From positions 62,001-126,000 of the forward strand of contig CAVPRS010000001.1 in assembly GCA_963707895.1 (NCBI GenBank): 64,000 nt of DNA, in the 5' to 3' direction. Below the pieces are notes generated by a model. That model worked only from the letters and a program-made list of their open reading frames with translations, was not told where the DNA came from and made no database searches. Shown here piece by piece: positions 31,731 to 40,564 of the stretch. The first letter of the stretch is position 1; each line of letters begins with the position of its first letter. The DNA comes from Fodinibacter sp963707895. GTDB lineage: Bacteria; Actinomycetota; Actinomycetes; Actinomycetales; Dermatophilaceae. The position numbers were made by a program, and so were the translations under genes.

Positions 31731-33161
31731 ATGACCGCGCCCACGACCATCGTCCTCTTCGGCGCCACCGGGGACCTCGCCAAGCGCAAGCTCATCCCCG
31801 GCTTGCTGCACCTCTTCCAGTCCGGGCTGGTCGACGACCTGCGGGTGGTCGGGACCTCGCTCGACGACCTGAGCCCCGACGGTTTCCGCGACCTGGCCAT
31901 GGTCGCCATCCGTGAGCACAGCACCCGCGAGATGGGCGACACCGACTGGCACGAGTTCGCCCAACGGCTCGACTTCGTTCCCCTCTCGGCCGGCCCGCTG
32001 GCCCTGGGGGAGGCGGTCGGCCGTGCCGAGGCGCTGCTCCCCGGCGAGGTCAACCAGCGGCTGCACTACCTGTCGGTCCCCCCCAAGGCCGCCCTCGCGG
32101 CCGTGCGCACCATCGCCGAGGCCGGCCTCGTCGAGCGCAGCCGGGTGGTCATGGAGAAGCCCTTCGGCACCGACTACGCCTCGGCGGTGGCGCTGAACGC
32201 CCAGCTGCACGAGGTGTTCGAGGAGGACCAGATCTTCCGGATCGACCACTTCCTCGGCAAGGAGGCGGCCCAGAACATCCTGGCCTTCCGGTTCGCCAAC
32301 GGACTGTTCGAGCCGATCTGGCACCGGAACAACATCTCCCACATCGAGATCGACGTTCCCGAGACCCTCGGCCTGACCCAGCGCGGGGACTTCTACGAGG
32401 CCACCGGCGCCTACCGCGACATGGTCGTCACCCACCTGTTCCAGATCCTCGCGTTCACCGCGATGGAGCCGCCCACGTCGCTCGAGCCGGCCGCGATCAG
32501 CCGCGAGAAGAACAAGGTCTTCCGCTCGATGCAGCCGATCCAGCCCACGGACGTCGTGCGCGGGCAGTACACCGGCTACCACGACGAGCCGGGCGTGCGG
32601 CACGACTCCGAGACCGAGACCTTCGTCGCGCTCAAGTGCTTCGTCGACAACTGGCGCTGGGCCGGCGTCCCGTTCTACCTGCGCACCGGCAAGCGGCTGG
32701 CCGAGGGCGCCCGGATCATCTCGATCGCCTTCCGTGAGCCGCCGCAGTCGATGTTCCCGCCGGGGTCGGGAGTCGGGGACAACGGCCCCGACCACCTCAC
32801 CTTCGACCTCGCCGACAAGTCGCGGATGTCGTTGTCGTTCTACGGAAAGCGGCCCGGCCCGGGGTTCCGGCTCGACAAGCTGTCGATGCAGTTCTCGATG
32901 CAGGAGACCTCGTGGGCCGGTGCCGTGCTCGAGGCCTACGAGCGGCTGATCTACGACGCCGCCCGCGGCGACCGCACCCTCTTCACGTCGGCCAGCGGCA
33001 TCGAGCGGCTCTGGGAGATCTCGCAGCCGCTCATCGAGAACCCGCCCACCGTGCGTCCCTACGCCCAGGGGACCTGGGGGCCGAACCAGATCCACCAGCT
33101 CATCGCGCCCTACACCTGGCGGCTGCCCTTCGAGCGCCAGTGGCGCGAACGCAAGTTCTGA
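31731..33161 (+). CDS. zwf: Glucose-6-phosphate 1-dehydrogenase
   Basis: 476 residues. The Rossmann start is IVLFGATGDLAKRKLIPGL and the active-site motif RIDHFLGKEAAQN (172-182) binds glucose-6-phosphate. NNISHIEIDVPETLGL and TGKRLAEGARIISI complete the family signature. It makes NADPH and 6-phosphogluconolactone, first step of the pentose-phosphate route. No gnd, opcA or pgl gene is adjacent, so this is an orphan copy. A CAGGCT box lies 6 nt before the ATG. Confidence 0.95.
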   Translation: MTAPTTIVLFGATGDLAKRKLIPGLLHLFQSGLVDDLRVVGTSLDDLSPDGFRDLAMVAIREHSTREMGDTDWHEFAQRLDFVPLSAGPLALGEAVGRAEALLPGEVNQRLHYLSVPPKAALAAVRTIAEAGLVERSRVVMEKPFGTDYASAVALNAQLHEVFEEDQIFRIDHFLGKEAAQNILAFRFANGLFEPIWHRNNISHIEIDVPETLGLTQRGDFYEATGAYRDMVVTHLFQILAFTAMEPPTSLEPAAISREKNKVFRSMQPIQPTDVVRGQYTGYHDEPGVRHDSETETFVALKCFVDNWRWAGVPFYLRTGKRLAEGARIISIAFREPPQSMFPPGSGVGDNGPDHLTFDLADKSRMSLSFYGKRPGPGFRLDKLSMQFSMQETSWAGAVLEAYERLIYDAARGDRTLFTSASGIERLWEISQPLIENPPTVRPYAQGTWGPNQIHQLIAPYTWRLPFERQWRERKF

Positions 33162-33215
33162 GCGGGCGCCGGCGACCCGGCATCCGGACGCCGGTCAGGG
33201 TGCGGAAGGCGCGGA

Positions 33216-34350
33216 TCAGGCTGCGGTCGGGCGGCCCGTCTCGGTGCGCACGATGAGGGCACGCGGCTGGACCTCGACCTCGACGTGCGTGGCCTCGCCG
33301 ATGATGTCGCCGTCGAGCTCGATCTTCTGCTCGTGGTCGACCCGGATGCCGACCGACTGGCAGCGGTAGCGGTCGAGGGTCTGGGTGGTGCGCTCGCTCT
33401 TGGTGAGCACCCGCGCCGCGACGGCGACCCACGCGGTCAGGCCCTTGGGGGCGATGACGACCACGTCGAGCGTGCCGTCGTCGGGCTCGGCGTCGGGCAT
33501 CAGGTTGATCCCGCCGGTGAGCTTGCCGCAGTTGCCGATCAGCACGGTGCGCGCCCGGATCGTGACGGGCGCCCCACCGTCGACCGACAGGTGGGCCTTG
33601 AACCGCTCGACGAGCAGGTGCTTCAGGCCGGCCGGCACGTAGGCGGTCCAGCCGATCTTCGCCTTGAGCTTCTCGGACGTCTCGTCCATGATCGCCGCGT
33701 CGAGCCCCAGGCCCGCCATGACGAGGAAGGCGTGACGGCGCAGCCCGGCGCTCGCCCCCTCGCCGACGTGCTCCTCGAGGTGGACCTCGTCGGGGTCGAG
33801 GCGCATCCAGCCCACGTCGATGTGCCGGTTGCGGCCGGTGAGCGCCACGAGGACGGCGCGCTCGAGGTCGTCGGTCGGCAGCTCGAGGTTGCGGGCGAGC
33901 AGGTTGCCGGTGCCACCCGGCAGCAGCCCCATCGGCACCCCGGAGTCGACCATCTCCTGGGCCACGGCCCGAACGGTGCCGTCACCACCGAAGGCGCACA
34001 CGACGTCGGCCTTCTCCGCGAGGGCTTGGCGGGTCTGGCCGAAGCCGACGTCGTGCTCAGAGGTCTCGATGAAGAGCGGCTCGTCCCAGCCCTCCTGCGC
34101 GCAGACCCGGGAGACCACGGCGTGCACGTCGCCGTCGGCGCCCTTCGAGCTTGGTCGGGTTGAGCACCACGGCGAGCCGCTTCCGCGGCGGGACGGGAGT
34201 TTCGTCGTCGGGCGTGCGGAACGAGTCGCGGGCCGGCCGGTTCGAGGCACTGTCGTCGCCGCGTCGCGAGGACACCAGCAGCCACAGCCCGGCCACCACG
34301 AGGACGACGGCGACGGCGATGCCCACCCAGGTCCACCACGCATCCGACAC
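33216..34350 (-). pseudogene. Diacylglycerol/lipid kinase, interrupted by a frameshift
   Basis: The kinase core is clear: VCAFGGDGTVRAVAQEMVDS, GLLPGGTGNLLARNLELP, and C-terminal GINLMPDAEPDDGTLDVVVI. The N-terminus with one membrane span (WTWVGIAVAVVLVVAGLWLL) and KRLAVVLNPTKLEG is read in another frame. The frames meet near 34141, where GAAGGGCGCC has one G too many in a run of G. Rejoined length is ~378 aa. GTG 34350 is chosen because a TACCTT box lies 7 nt upstream. Likely phosphorylates diacylglycerol or a related lipid. The homopolymer context makes a sequencing error plausible. Confidence 0.85.
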
Positions 34351-34357
34351 AGTGTGG

Positions 34358-34363
34358 AAGGTA
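34358..34363 (-). promoter_or_regulatory. -10 box of a leaderless promoter (TACCTT)
   Basis: TACCTT on the minus strand ends 7 nt before GTG 34350 of the lipid kinase gene. Confidence 0.45.
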
Positions 34364-34408
34364 CAGCACCACCAGCGGTGTTCCACCGGCGACGGCCGCT
34401 CTCCTGCG

Positions 34409-34414
34409 TAGGCT
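34409..34414 (+). promoter_or_regulatory. -10 box of a leaderless promoter (TAGGCT)
   Basis: TAGGCT ends 6 nt before the ATG of the DinB-family gene. Confidence 0.5.
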
Positions 34415-34420
34415 TCCGGC

Positions 34421-34990
34421 ATGACGACCCCGCCGCCCGAGCCTTCCGCCGCGGCCGGCGACCCTGCGATCACCCCCGACGACAAGGACTGGACCTGGAC
34501 GCTGCGCGAGCGGTGCCCCGAGTGCGGGTTCACCGCCGCCGACGTCGCACCGGGGCGGATCGCCGAGCTGGTCACTGCCTTCACGCAGCCGTGGCCCGAC
34601 GTGCTCGCCCGGCCGGATGCCGCGGCGCGTCCCACACCGTCGACCTGGTCGCCACTGGAGTACGCCTGCCACGTCCGTGACGTCTGCCGCCTCTTCGAGC
34701 AGCGACTCGGGCTGATGCTCGCGCACGACGCCCCGGTCTTCGACAACTGGGACCAGGACGAGACCGCTGTCGCCGACCGCTACGGGGCCCAGGACCCGGC
34801 CACCGTGGCGGGCGAGCTGACCGATGCCGGGGCCTCGTTCGCCGCGGCCTACGCGCGCGTCCCGGCGGACGGATGGGCGCGCACCGGCATCCGCTCGAAC
34901 GGGTCGGAGTTCACCGTGCTCACCCTCGGGCAGTACGGCCTGCACGACCTGCGCCACCACCTCTGGGACGTCGGGGTCGACACCTCGTGA
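34421..34990 (+). CDS. DinB family protein
   Basis: 189 residues. DWTWTLRERCPECGF with a CxxC pair opens the protein; a DinB/YfiT-like helix bundle follows (STWSPLEYACHVRDVCRLFE, then LTLGQYGLHDLRHHLWDVG). His in YACH and in DLRHH are placed like the metal triad of this superfamily. Several DinB proteins are mycothiol- or bacillithiol-dependent transferases; activity here is unproven. Its stop overlaps the antiporter start (GTGA). Confidence 0.82.
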   Translation: MTTPPPEPSAAAGDPAITPDDKDWTWTLRERCPECGFTAADVAPGRIAELVTAFTQPWPDVLARPDAAARPTPSTWSPLEYACHVRDVCRLFEQRLGLMLAHDAPVFDNWDQDETAVADRYGAQDPATVAGELTDAGASFAAAYARVPADGWARTGIRSNGSEFTVLTLGQYGLHDLRHHLWDVGVDTS

Positions 34991-36321
34991 GCTCCGAGCT
35001 GGTGTACCTCCTGCTCGGGGGCTCACTGCTGCTCGCCGCCGTGCTGCCCCAGCTGCTGCACCGTTGGGCCCTGTCGGCACCGATCGTGCTCGTCGCCACC
35101 GGCATGCTGATCGGGCTGATCCCGTCACTGGCCGACGTCGAGCTCGACCCCGTGGCCGCCCGGCCGGTGGTCGAGCACGTCACCGAGATCACCGTGCTGG
35201 TCGCCCTCATGGGTGTCGGGCTGGCGCTCGACCGTCCGCTGCGGTTGCGCGAGCGCGCCTCGTGGCAGGCGTGGTCGCCGGCCTGGCGGCTGCTCGGCAT
35301 CGCGATGCCGCTGACCGTCGGCGCCGTGGCCCTGCTCGCGTGGGGGCCGCTCGGGGTCGCGGCCCCCGCCGCCGTGCTGCTCGGGGCCGCCCTGTCGCCG
35401 ACCGACCCCGTGCTGGCCTCCGACGTGCAGGTCGAGGGCCCGACGCTGGAGGGTGACGTCGAGGAGATCGACGAGGACGACGAGGTGCGCTTCTCGCTCA
35501 CCAGCGAGGCAGGACTCAACGACGGGCTGGCCTTCCCGTTCGTCTACGCCGCGATCTTCCTGGCCACGGTCGGCCCGGTGTCGCAGTGGGGCCTGGAGTG
35601 GCTGGCCTGGAACCTCGTCGGCAAGGTGGTGGTCGGCGTCGCGGTGGGCGTCGTCGTCGGCTGGGCGATGGCGCGGCTCGCGTTCCGGGCGCCGTCGCGG
35701 TCGCTTCGCCTGGCGGAGGTGGGTGAGCCGCTGCTGGCCCTCGCCGCCCTGTTGATCGCCTACGGCGCGGCCGAGCTGGTCGGCGGCTACGGGTTCCTGT
35801 CGGTGTTCGCCTGCGCCCTCACCGTGCGCTCGGTCGAGCGCGACCACGACTACCACCGGCACATGCACGACGTCGTCGCCCGGCTCGAGACCCTGCTGAC
35901 CCTGGTGGTGCTCCTCGGCCTGGGGTTCGCGCTCACCAACGGCCTGCTGACCCACCTCGACTGGCGCGGGGTGCTGGTCGCCCTGGCGCTGGTGCTCGTC
36001 ATCCGCCCGGTCGTGGGATGGCTGTCCTTCCTCGGCCACCGCACCCAGGTGGGGTCCCGTGGACTCGACCACCGGGAGCGCCTGGTCGTGGCCTTCTTCG
36101 GGGTGCGCGGGGTCGGCTCGATCTACTACGTCGCCTACGCCGCGGGGGCCGCGAGCTTCCCCGAGGAGCGCTGGCTCTGGTCGACCGTCGGCTTCACGGT
36201 GGCCCTGTCCGTGGTGCTCCACGGCATCCTCGCGACCCCGGTGATGCGCCGGCTCGACTCCCTGCGCGACCAGGCCGAACGCAATGCCGGTGCGCGCGGA
36301 GGGGATCCTGCTCCACACTGA
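34987..36321 (+). CDS. Sodium:proton antiporter (CPA1 family)
   Basis: 444 residues, about 12 membrane spans. The cation-site motifs are SPTDPVLASDV (TDP in the unwound helix) and GLNDGLAFPFV (Asn-Asp pair), both typical of CPA1 Na+(K+)/H+ exchangers. FFGVRGVGSIYYVAYA is the conserved helix near the C-terminus. The cytoplasmic tail is short, unlike many family members. GTG start overlaps the DinB stop by four bases. Should support pH and Na+ homeostasis. Confidence 0.92.
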   Translation: MSSELVYLLLGGSLLLAAVLPQLLHRWALSAPIVLVATGMLIGLIPSLADVELDPVAARPVVEHVTEITVLVALMGVGLALDRPLRLRERASWQAWSPAWRLLGIAMPLTVGAVALLAWGPLGVAAPAAVLLGAALSPTDPVLASDVQVEGPTLEGDVEEIDEDDEVRFSLTSEAGLNDGLAFPFVYAAIFLATVGPVSQWGLEWLAWNLVGKVVVGVAVGVVVGWAMARLAFRAPSRSLRLAEVGEPLLALAALLIAYGAAELVGGYGFLSVFACALTVRSVERDHDYHRHMHDVVARLETLLTLVVLLGLGFALTNGLLTHLDWRGVLVALALVLVIRPVVGWLSFLGHRTQVGSRGLDHRERLVVAFFGVRGVGSIYYVAYAAGAASFPEERWLWSTVGFTVALSVVLHGILATPVMRRLDSLRDQAERNAGARGGDPAPH

Positions 36322-36326
36322 GGTCC

Positions 36327-36965
36327 ATGCCGTCGCCCTCCACCCTGTTCGCCTTCGCCCTCGCGTCGGTGGTGATCATCGCCATCCCCGGGCCCAGCGT
36401 GCTGTTCACCGTCGGGCGGGCGCTGTCGTCGGGCCGACGCGAGGCGCTGCTGACCGTCGTCGGCAACGCGCTCGGCATCCTCACCCAGATCTGTGCACTT
36501 GCCGTGGGCCTCGGCCCGCTGATCGCGGCGAGCGCGACGGCCTACACGGCGCTCAAGCTCGTGGGCGCGTGCTACCTGGTGTGGCTCGGGATCTCGGCGA
36601 TCCGGCACCGGCGCGCCCTCGCCGACGCCTTCGAGGCCGGGGTGCCGACGTCCGCGCCGACCCTGCACGCGGTGCGGGCGGGCTACGTGGTCGGCGTGAC
36701 CAACCCCAAGACGATCGTGTTCTTCGCGGCCCTGCTGCCCCAGTTCGTGGTGCAGGGGTCGCCGGTGTTCCCGCAGCTGGTGGCACTGGGCGCGATCTTC
36801 GCGGTGCTGGCGCTGCTCATGGACGGCACCGTGGCCCTGGTCGCGAGCCGGGCCCGCGACTGGTTCGCGTCGTCGCCGCGCCGGATGGAGCGGGTCGGCG
36901 GCGCCGGCGGGCTGATGATGGTCGGCCTCGGCACCGGGCTGCTGCTCACCGGCCGGGCCGACTGA
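36327..36965 (+). CDS. LysE family exporter
   Basis: 212 residues with six hydrophobic spans. The signature PGPSVLFTVGRALSSGRREA near residue 21 and KLVGACYLVWLGISAIRHRR mark the LysE/RhtB amino-acid export family. GVTNPKTIVFFAALLPQFV is the second-half motif. Substrate is probably an amino acid or derivative but not identifiable. Starts 5 nt after the antiporter stop, so probably co-transcribed. A strong hairpin follows. Confidence 0.92.
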   Translation: MPSPSTLFAFALASVVIIAIPGPSVLFTVGRALSSGRREALLTVVGNALGILTQICALAVGLGPLIAASATAYTALKLVGACYLVWLGISAIRHRRALADAFEAGVPTSAPTLHAVRAGYVVGVTNPKTIVFFAALLPQFVVQGSPVFPQLVALGAIFAVLALLMDGTVALVASRARDWFASSPRRMERVGGAGGLMMVGLGTGLLLTGRAD

Positions 36966-36978
36966 CCCCTCGCCCCGG

Positions 36979-37028
36979 CGAACGTGGGTGAATGCCGTCG
37001 TCCAGGCAGCGGTTGTCACCCACGTTCG
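36979..37028. repeat. Long palindrome between the LysE gene and serS
   Basis: Perfect 13-bp arms (CGAACGTGGGTGA and TCACCCACGTTCG) enclose 24 nt. It lies 14 nt after the LysE stop codon and may end that transcript, but there is no T run. No second copy was seen in the window. Confidence 0.75.
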
Positions 37029-37086
37029 TACGAGGGGGCCGCACCACACGGAGCGGCCGGCGGGAACCGGCGACCGGCGCCGCCGA

Positions 37087-37092
37087 TAAACT
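37087..37092 (+). promoter_or_regulatory. -10 box of a leaderless promoter (TAAACT)
   Basis: TAAACT ends 6 nt before the GTG of serS. Confidence 0.5.
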
Positions 37093-37098
37093 CCCCGG

Positions 37099-38367
37099 GT
37101 GATCGACATCAAGCTGCTCCGCGAGGACCCCGACCTCGTCCGCGCCAGCCAGCGGGCCCGGGGTGAGGACGAGGGCGTCGTCGACGCGATCCGGGCCGCC
37201 GACGAGCGCCGTCGCAGCTCCCTCACCGCTTACGAGCAGCTGCGCGCCGAGCAGAAGTCGATGGGCAAGGAGGTCGCCCGCGCCTCGGGTGACGAGAAGC
37301 AGGCGCTGCTCGCGCGCACCAAGCAGCTCTCGGCCGACGTCAAGGGCCTGCAGGTCACCGCCGACGACGCCCAGGTCGAGCTCGACCGCCTGCTGCGCAC
37401 CATCGGCAACGTCGTCGAGCCCGAGGTGCCCGTCGGCGGCGAGGACGACTACGTCGTCGTCGAGACCGTCGGCAGCGCCCGCGACTTCGCCGCCGAGGGC
37501 TTCGAGCCGCGCGACCACCTCGCCCTCGCCGAGGCCCTCGACGCGATCGACATGGAGCGCGGGGCGAAGGTGGCCGGAGCCCGGTTCTACTTCCTCAAGG
37601 GGGTCGGTGCCCGCCTCGAGATGGGCCTGCTCGGGTACGCGATGCAGCGCGCCATCGCCGCGGGCTTCGTCCCCCTCATCACCCCGACTCTGGTCAAGAG
37701 CGAGGTCATGGCCGGTGCCGGCTTCCTCGACAACCACGCCGACGAGGTCTACCGGCTCGAGGCCGACGACCTCTACCTCACCGGCACCTCCGAGGTGGCC
37801 CTGGCCGGCTACCACTCCGACGAGGTCGTCGACCTGTCGAAGGGCCCGCTCCGGTACGCCGGGCAGTCCACCTGCTACCGCCGCGAGGCGGGCTCCTACG
37901 GCAAGGACACCCGCGGCATCATCCGGGTGCACCAGTTCAACAAGATCGAGATGTTCGTCTACTGCCGCCCCGACGACGCGGCCGCCGAGCACGAGCGCCT
38001 GCTCGACTTCGAGAAGGAGATGCTCGCCGCCGTCGAGCTGCCGTACCGCATCATCGACACCGCGGCCGGTGACCTCGGCGGCCCCGCCGCGCGCAAGTAC
38101 GACTGCGAGGCGTGGGTCCCCTCCCAGGGCCGCTACCGCGAGCTCACCTCCACCTCCAACTGCACGACCTTCCAGGCGCGCAGGCTCAACACCCGGTTCA
38201 AGGGCGAGCACGGCAACGAGGTCGCCGCGACGCTCAACGGCACCCTGGCCACCACCCGGTGGCTGGTCGCCATCCTCGAGAACCACCAGCTGCCCGACGG
38301 CTCGGTCGTCGTCCCCGAGGCGCTGCGTCCCCACGTCGGCCTCGAGGTGCTCACCCCGGTCCGCTGA
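37099..38367 (+). CDS. serS: Serine--tRNA ligase
   Basis: 422 residues. The N-terminal coiled-coil arm (~30-100, many Lys/Glu/Arg) contacts the tRNA variable loop. The class II catalytic core has motif 2 (CYRREAGSYGKDTRGIIRVH) and motif 3 (NGTLATTRWLVAILENHQ), with the serine-site segment TGTSEVALAG. Length is normal. GTG start supported by a TAAACT box 6 nt upstream. No tRNA-Ser gene seen nearby. Confidence 0.97.
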   Translation: MIDIKLLREDPDLVRASQRARGEDEGVVDAIRAADERRRSSLTAYEQLRAEQKSMGKEVARASGDEKQALLARTKQLSADVKGLQVTADDAQVELDRLLRTIGNVVEPEVPVGGEDDYVVVETVGSARDFAAEGFEPRDHLALAEALDAIDMERGAKVAGARFYFLKGVGARLEMGLLGYAMQRAIAAGFVPLITPTLVKSEVMAGAGFLDNHADEVYRLEADDLYLTGTSEVALAGYHSDEVVDLSKGPLRYAGQSTCYRREAGSYGKDTRGIIRVHQFNKIEMFVYCRPDDAAAEHERLLDFEKEMLAAVELPYRIIDTAAGDLGGPAARKYDCEAWVPSQGRYRELTSTSNCTTFQARRLNTRFKGEHGNEVAATLNGTLATTRWLVAILENHQLPDGSVVVPEALRPHVGLEVLTPVR

Positions 38368-38414
38368 CGGGTGGCATCCGCCTGCCGGGGGAGGCCTGCT
38401 GGCGGGTCGTTGCC

Positions 38415-38420
38415 TAGGCT
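38415..38420 (+). promoter_or_regulatory. -10 box of a leaderless promoter (TAGGCT)
   Basis: TAGGCT ends 7 nt before ATG 38428 and decides the kinase start. Confidence 0.55.
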
Positions 38421-38427
38421 GGTCTGC

Positions 38428-39792
38428 ATGCCGTCCAGCAGCACCGCCCGGGCCGCCCGCCCGAGCCCGTGGACCCGGGTGGGGACCTACTTCGGTGCCG
38501 ACGACCCGTGGGAGCGACCCCGACCGGCCCTCGGCCGCCAGGACGTGGTGCTCGCCGCGGTGGTCGCCGTGGTCGGGCTGGTGTCCCTCGAGCTCGTGCG
38601 CAGCGTCGGCGCCCTGGACCACGTGAGCCAACCGTGGCCGGTGCAGTCGCTCGCCGTGCTCACCGGGGCCGCGCTGCTCGTCGGCCGCCGTCGCTGGCCG
38701 CTCACCGTGGCGGCGCTGGCCGCCGCCCACATGCTGGTCGTGGGGCTGACCATGCCGTCGGTCATGGGGCAGTTCACCCTCCAGCTCGTCTACTTCGTCG
38801 CGATCCTCTCGGGCGTCTCGTGGGCGCGCGACCGCCGGCTGATGATGGGCGTCGTCGGCGCCATCGTGCTGGCCATGTTCGTCTGGGTGGCGCTGCAGTT
38901 CGCCGTGGGGAGCGCGATCCAGGACGTGCTCGACGACACCGGCACCAGCGACCAGGACGGCTTGCTCGGCGCGGTCCCCAGTGCCATCGCGCTGACCGTC
39001 CTGATCAACGCCGTCTACTTCGGCGGCGCCGTCATCGGTGGCCAGGCGTCATGGCGCAACGCCCGCCAGAAGGCCAAGCTGGCCGAGCAGGCGAGCACCA
39101 TCCACGTCCAGAGCGACACCCTGCGCCGACGCGCGGTCACCGACGAGCGGCTGCGCATCGCCCGCGAGCTGCACGACGTCGTCGGCCACCACGTGTCGGT
39201 CATCGGCATCCAGGCGGCGGCGGCCCGTCGGGTCATCGACGGCGACCCCGAGGCGGCGGCCGCCGCGCTCGGCGTCATCGAGCGCTCCTCGCGCGAGGCG
39301 GTCGCCCAGATGCGCAGCCTGCTGGGCACGCTGCGCGACCTCGGCGAGGAGGGTGCCGAGCGCGACGGCCGGGCGCCGGAGCCCGGGGTGGGCGACCTGC
39401 CGGCGCTGGCGGCCGAGCGCACGGCATCCGGCCTGGTCACCGCCTACGACCAGGTCGAGTCGAGTCCCGGTGCCGCGCAAGAGCTTCCCGGACCTTTGGG
39501 GCTCTCGCTCTACCGCGTCGCACAGGAGGCGCTGGCCAACACCACCAGGCACTCGACCGCGCGCTCGGCCCGCATCGTGCTGCGCGTGGAGGACCGGACC
39601 TCCACGCCCTACGCCGAGGTCGAGGTGCTCGACGACGGCCGCCCGCGCGGTGCGACGTCCGGCTCGGGCCTGGGTCACCTCGGGATGCGTGAGCGCGCGG
39701 CCGGGATGCGCGGCGAGGTCGAGATCGGGCCCCGCCCCACCGGTGGCTACCGGGTGCGCGTCCGGGTGCCGCTCGAGGAGGACCGTGCCTGA
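38428..39792 (+). CDS. Sensor histidine kinase (NarL-partner type)
   Basis: 454 residues. Five to six N-terminal membrane spans (~35-215) form the sensor without an obvious external domain. The HisKA_3 dimerisation domain is DERLRIARELHDVVGHHVSV with the phospho-His in RELHD. The ATPase has the N box YRVAQEALANTTRHS and G box SGLGHLGMRERAAGM. Homology and a leaderless box favour ATG 38428 although the frame is open further upstream. Overlaps its response regulator gene by 8 bp. Confidence 0.92.
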   Translation: MPSSSTARAARPSPWTRVGTYFGADDPWERPRPALGRQDVVLAAVVAVVGLVSLELVRSVGALDHVSQPWPVQSLAVLTGAALLVGRRRWPLTVAALAAAHMLVVGLTMPSVMGQFTLQLVYFVAILSGVSWARDRRLMMGVVGAIVLAMFVWVALQFAVGSAIQDVLDDTGTSDQDGLLGAVPSAIALTVLINAVYFGGAVIGGQASWRNARQKAKLAEQASTIHVQSDTLRRRAVTDERLRIARELHDVVGHHVSVIGIQAAAARRVIDGDPEAAAAALGVIERSSREAVAQMRSLLGTLRDLGEEGAERDGRAPEPGVGDLPALAAERTASGLVTAYDQVESSPGAAQELPGPLGLSLYRVAQEALANTTRHSTARSARIVLRVEDRTSTPYAEVEVLDDGRPRGATSGSGLGHLGMRERAAGMRGEVEIGPRPTGGYRVRVRVPLEEDRA

Positions 39793-40510
39793 ACCCGCCG
39801 TGACCCTGCGCGTGCTCATCGTCGACGACCAGCAGCTCGTGCGCTCCGGCTTCCGGATGATGCTCTCGGTCGAGCCCGACCTCGAGGTGGTCGGGGAGGC
39901 CGACAACGGCGCCACGGCGCTCGAGCAGGCCCGCGCGCTGCACCCCGACGTCGTGCTCATGGACGTGCAGATGCCCGTCATGGACGGCATCGAGGCGACC
40001 CGCGCGCTCGTCGCCGAGGACCTCGGCCGGGTGCTCATCCTCACGACGTTCGACCGCGACGACTACGTCTTCGACGGCCTGCAGGCCGGGGCCAGCGGCT
40101 TCCTGCTCAAGAACGCCGAGCCCGAGCAGCTCGTCGACGCCGTGCGGGCCGTGGGCCACGGCCACGCCCTGCTCGCTCCCGAGGTGACCCGCCGCGTCAT
40201 CGCGCGGATGACCGCCGGCAGCGGGTCGACGCCCACGACCGCCGCGCGACCGGGCGCGACCGGCCGGCGCGGTGCCGGCGCCGACGCACGGGCCGACGGA
40301 CTGGAGCGGCTCACCGAGCGCGAGCGCGAGGTGCTCGTCCTCGTGGCGCGGGGTCTGTCCAACAGCGAGATCGCGGCACACCTGTTCCTCGGCGAGGCCA
40401 CCGTGAAGACCCACGTCTCGAACTGCTTCGCCAAGCTGCACCTGCGCGACCGGGTGCAGGCCGTGGTGCTCGCCTACGAGATGGGTCTCGTCCTCCCGGC
40501 GGAGGGCTGA
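39785..40510 (+). CDS. Response regulator, NarL/FixJ family
   Basis: 241 residues. Receiver domain with acidic pocket VDD (14-15), phospho-acceptor Asp60 in LMDVQMPVMDG and Lys in FLLKNAEP. A linker rich in Ala/Gly/Thr (~145-175) leads to a LuxR-type helix-turn-helix: LTEREREVLVLVARGLSNSE, then HLFLGEATVKTHVSN. Starts by GTG within the end of the kinase gene; GTG 39800 is an alternative. An ABC exporter follows and is its most likely target. Confidence 0.93.
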   Translation: MPEPAVTLRVLIVDDQQLVRSGFRMMLSVEPDLEVVGEADNGATALEQARALHPDVVLMDVQMPVMDGIEATRALVAEDLGRVLILTTFDRDDYVFDGLQAGASGFLLKNAEPEQLVDAVRAVGHGHALLAPEVTRRVIARMTAGSGSTPTTAARPGATGRRGAGADARADGLERLTEREREVLVLVARGLSNSEIAAHLFLGEATVKTHVSNCFAKLHLRDRVQAVVLAYEMGLVLPAEG

Positions 40511-40551
40511 GGCTCCCCCTCGGGGCTGATCCGGGGCGCGCCGCCCGCGCC

Positions 40552-40557
40552 TAGCGT
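40552..40557 (+). promoter_or_regulatory. -10 box of a leaderless promoter (TAGCGT)
   Basis: TAGCGT ends 7 nt before the ATG of the ABC ATPase gene, separating the exporter from the two-component genes. Confidence 0.5.
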
Positions 40558-40564
40558 TGCGGGC

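Noticed and set aside
36966..37098. Possible tRNA-Ser or T-box leader before serS
   Set aside because: Only a simple 13-bp hairpin is present, no cloverleaf or T-box motif, and a leaderless promoter box lies right before the start.
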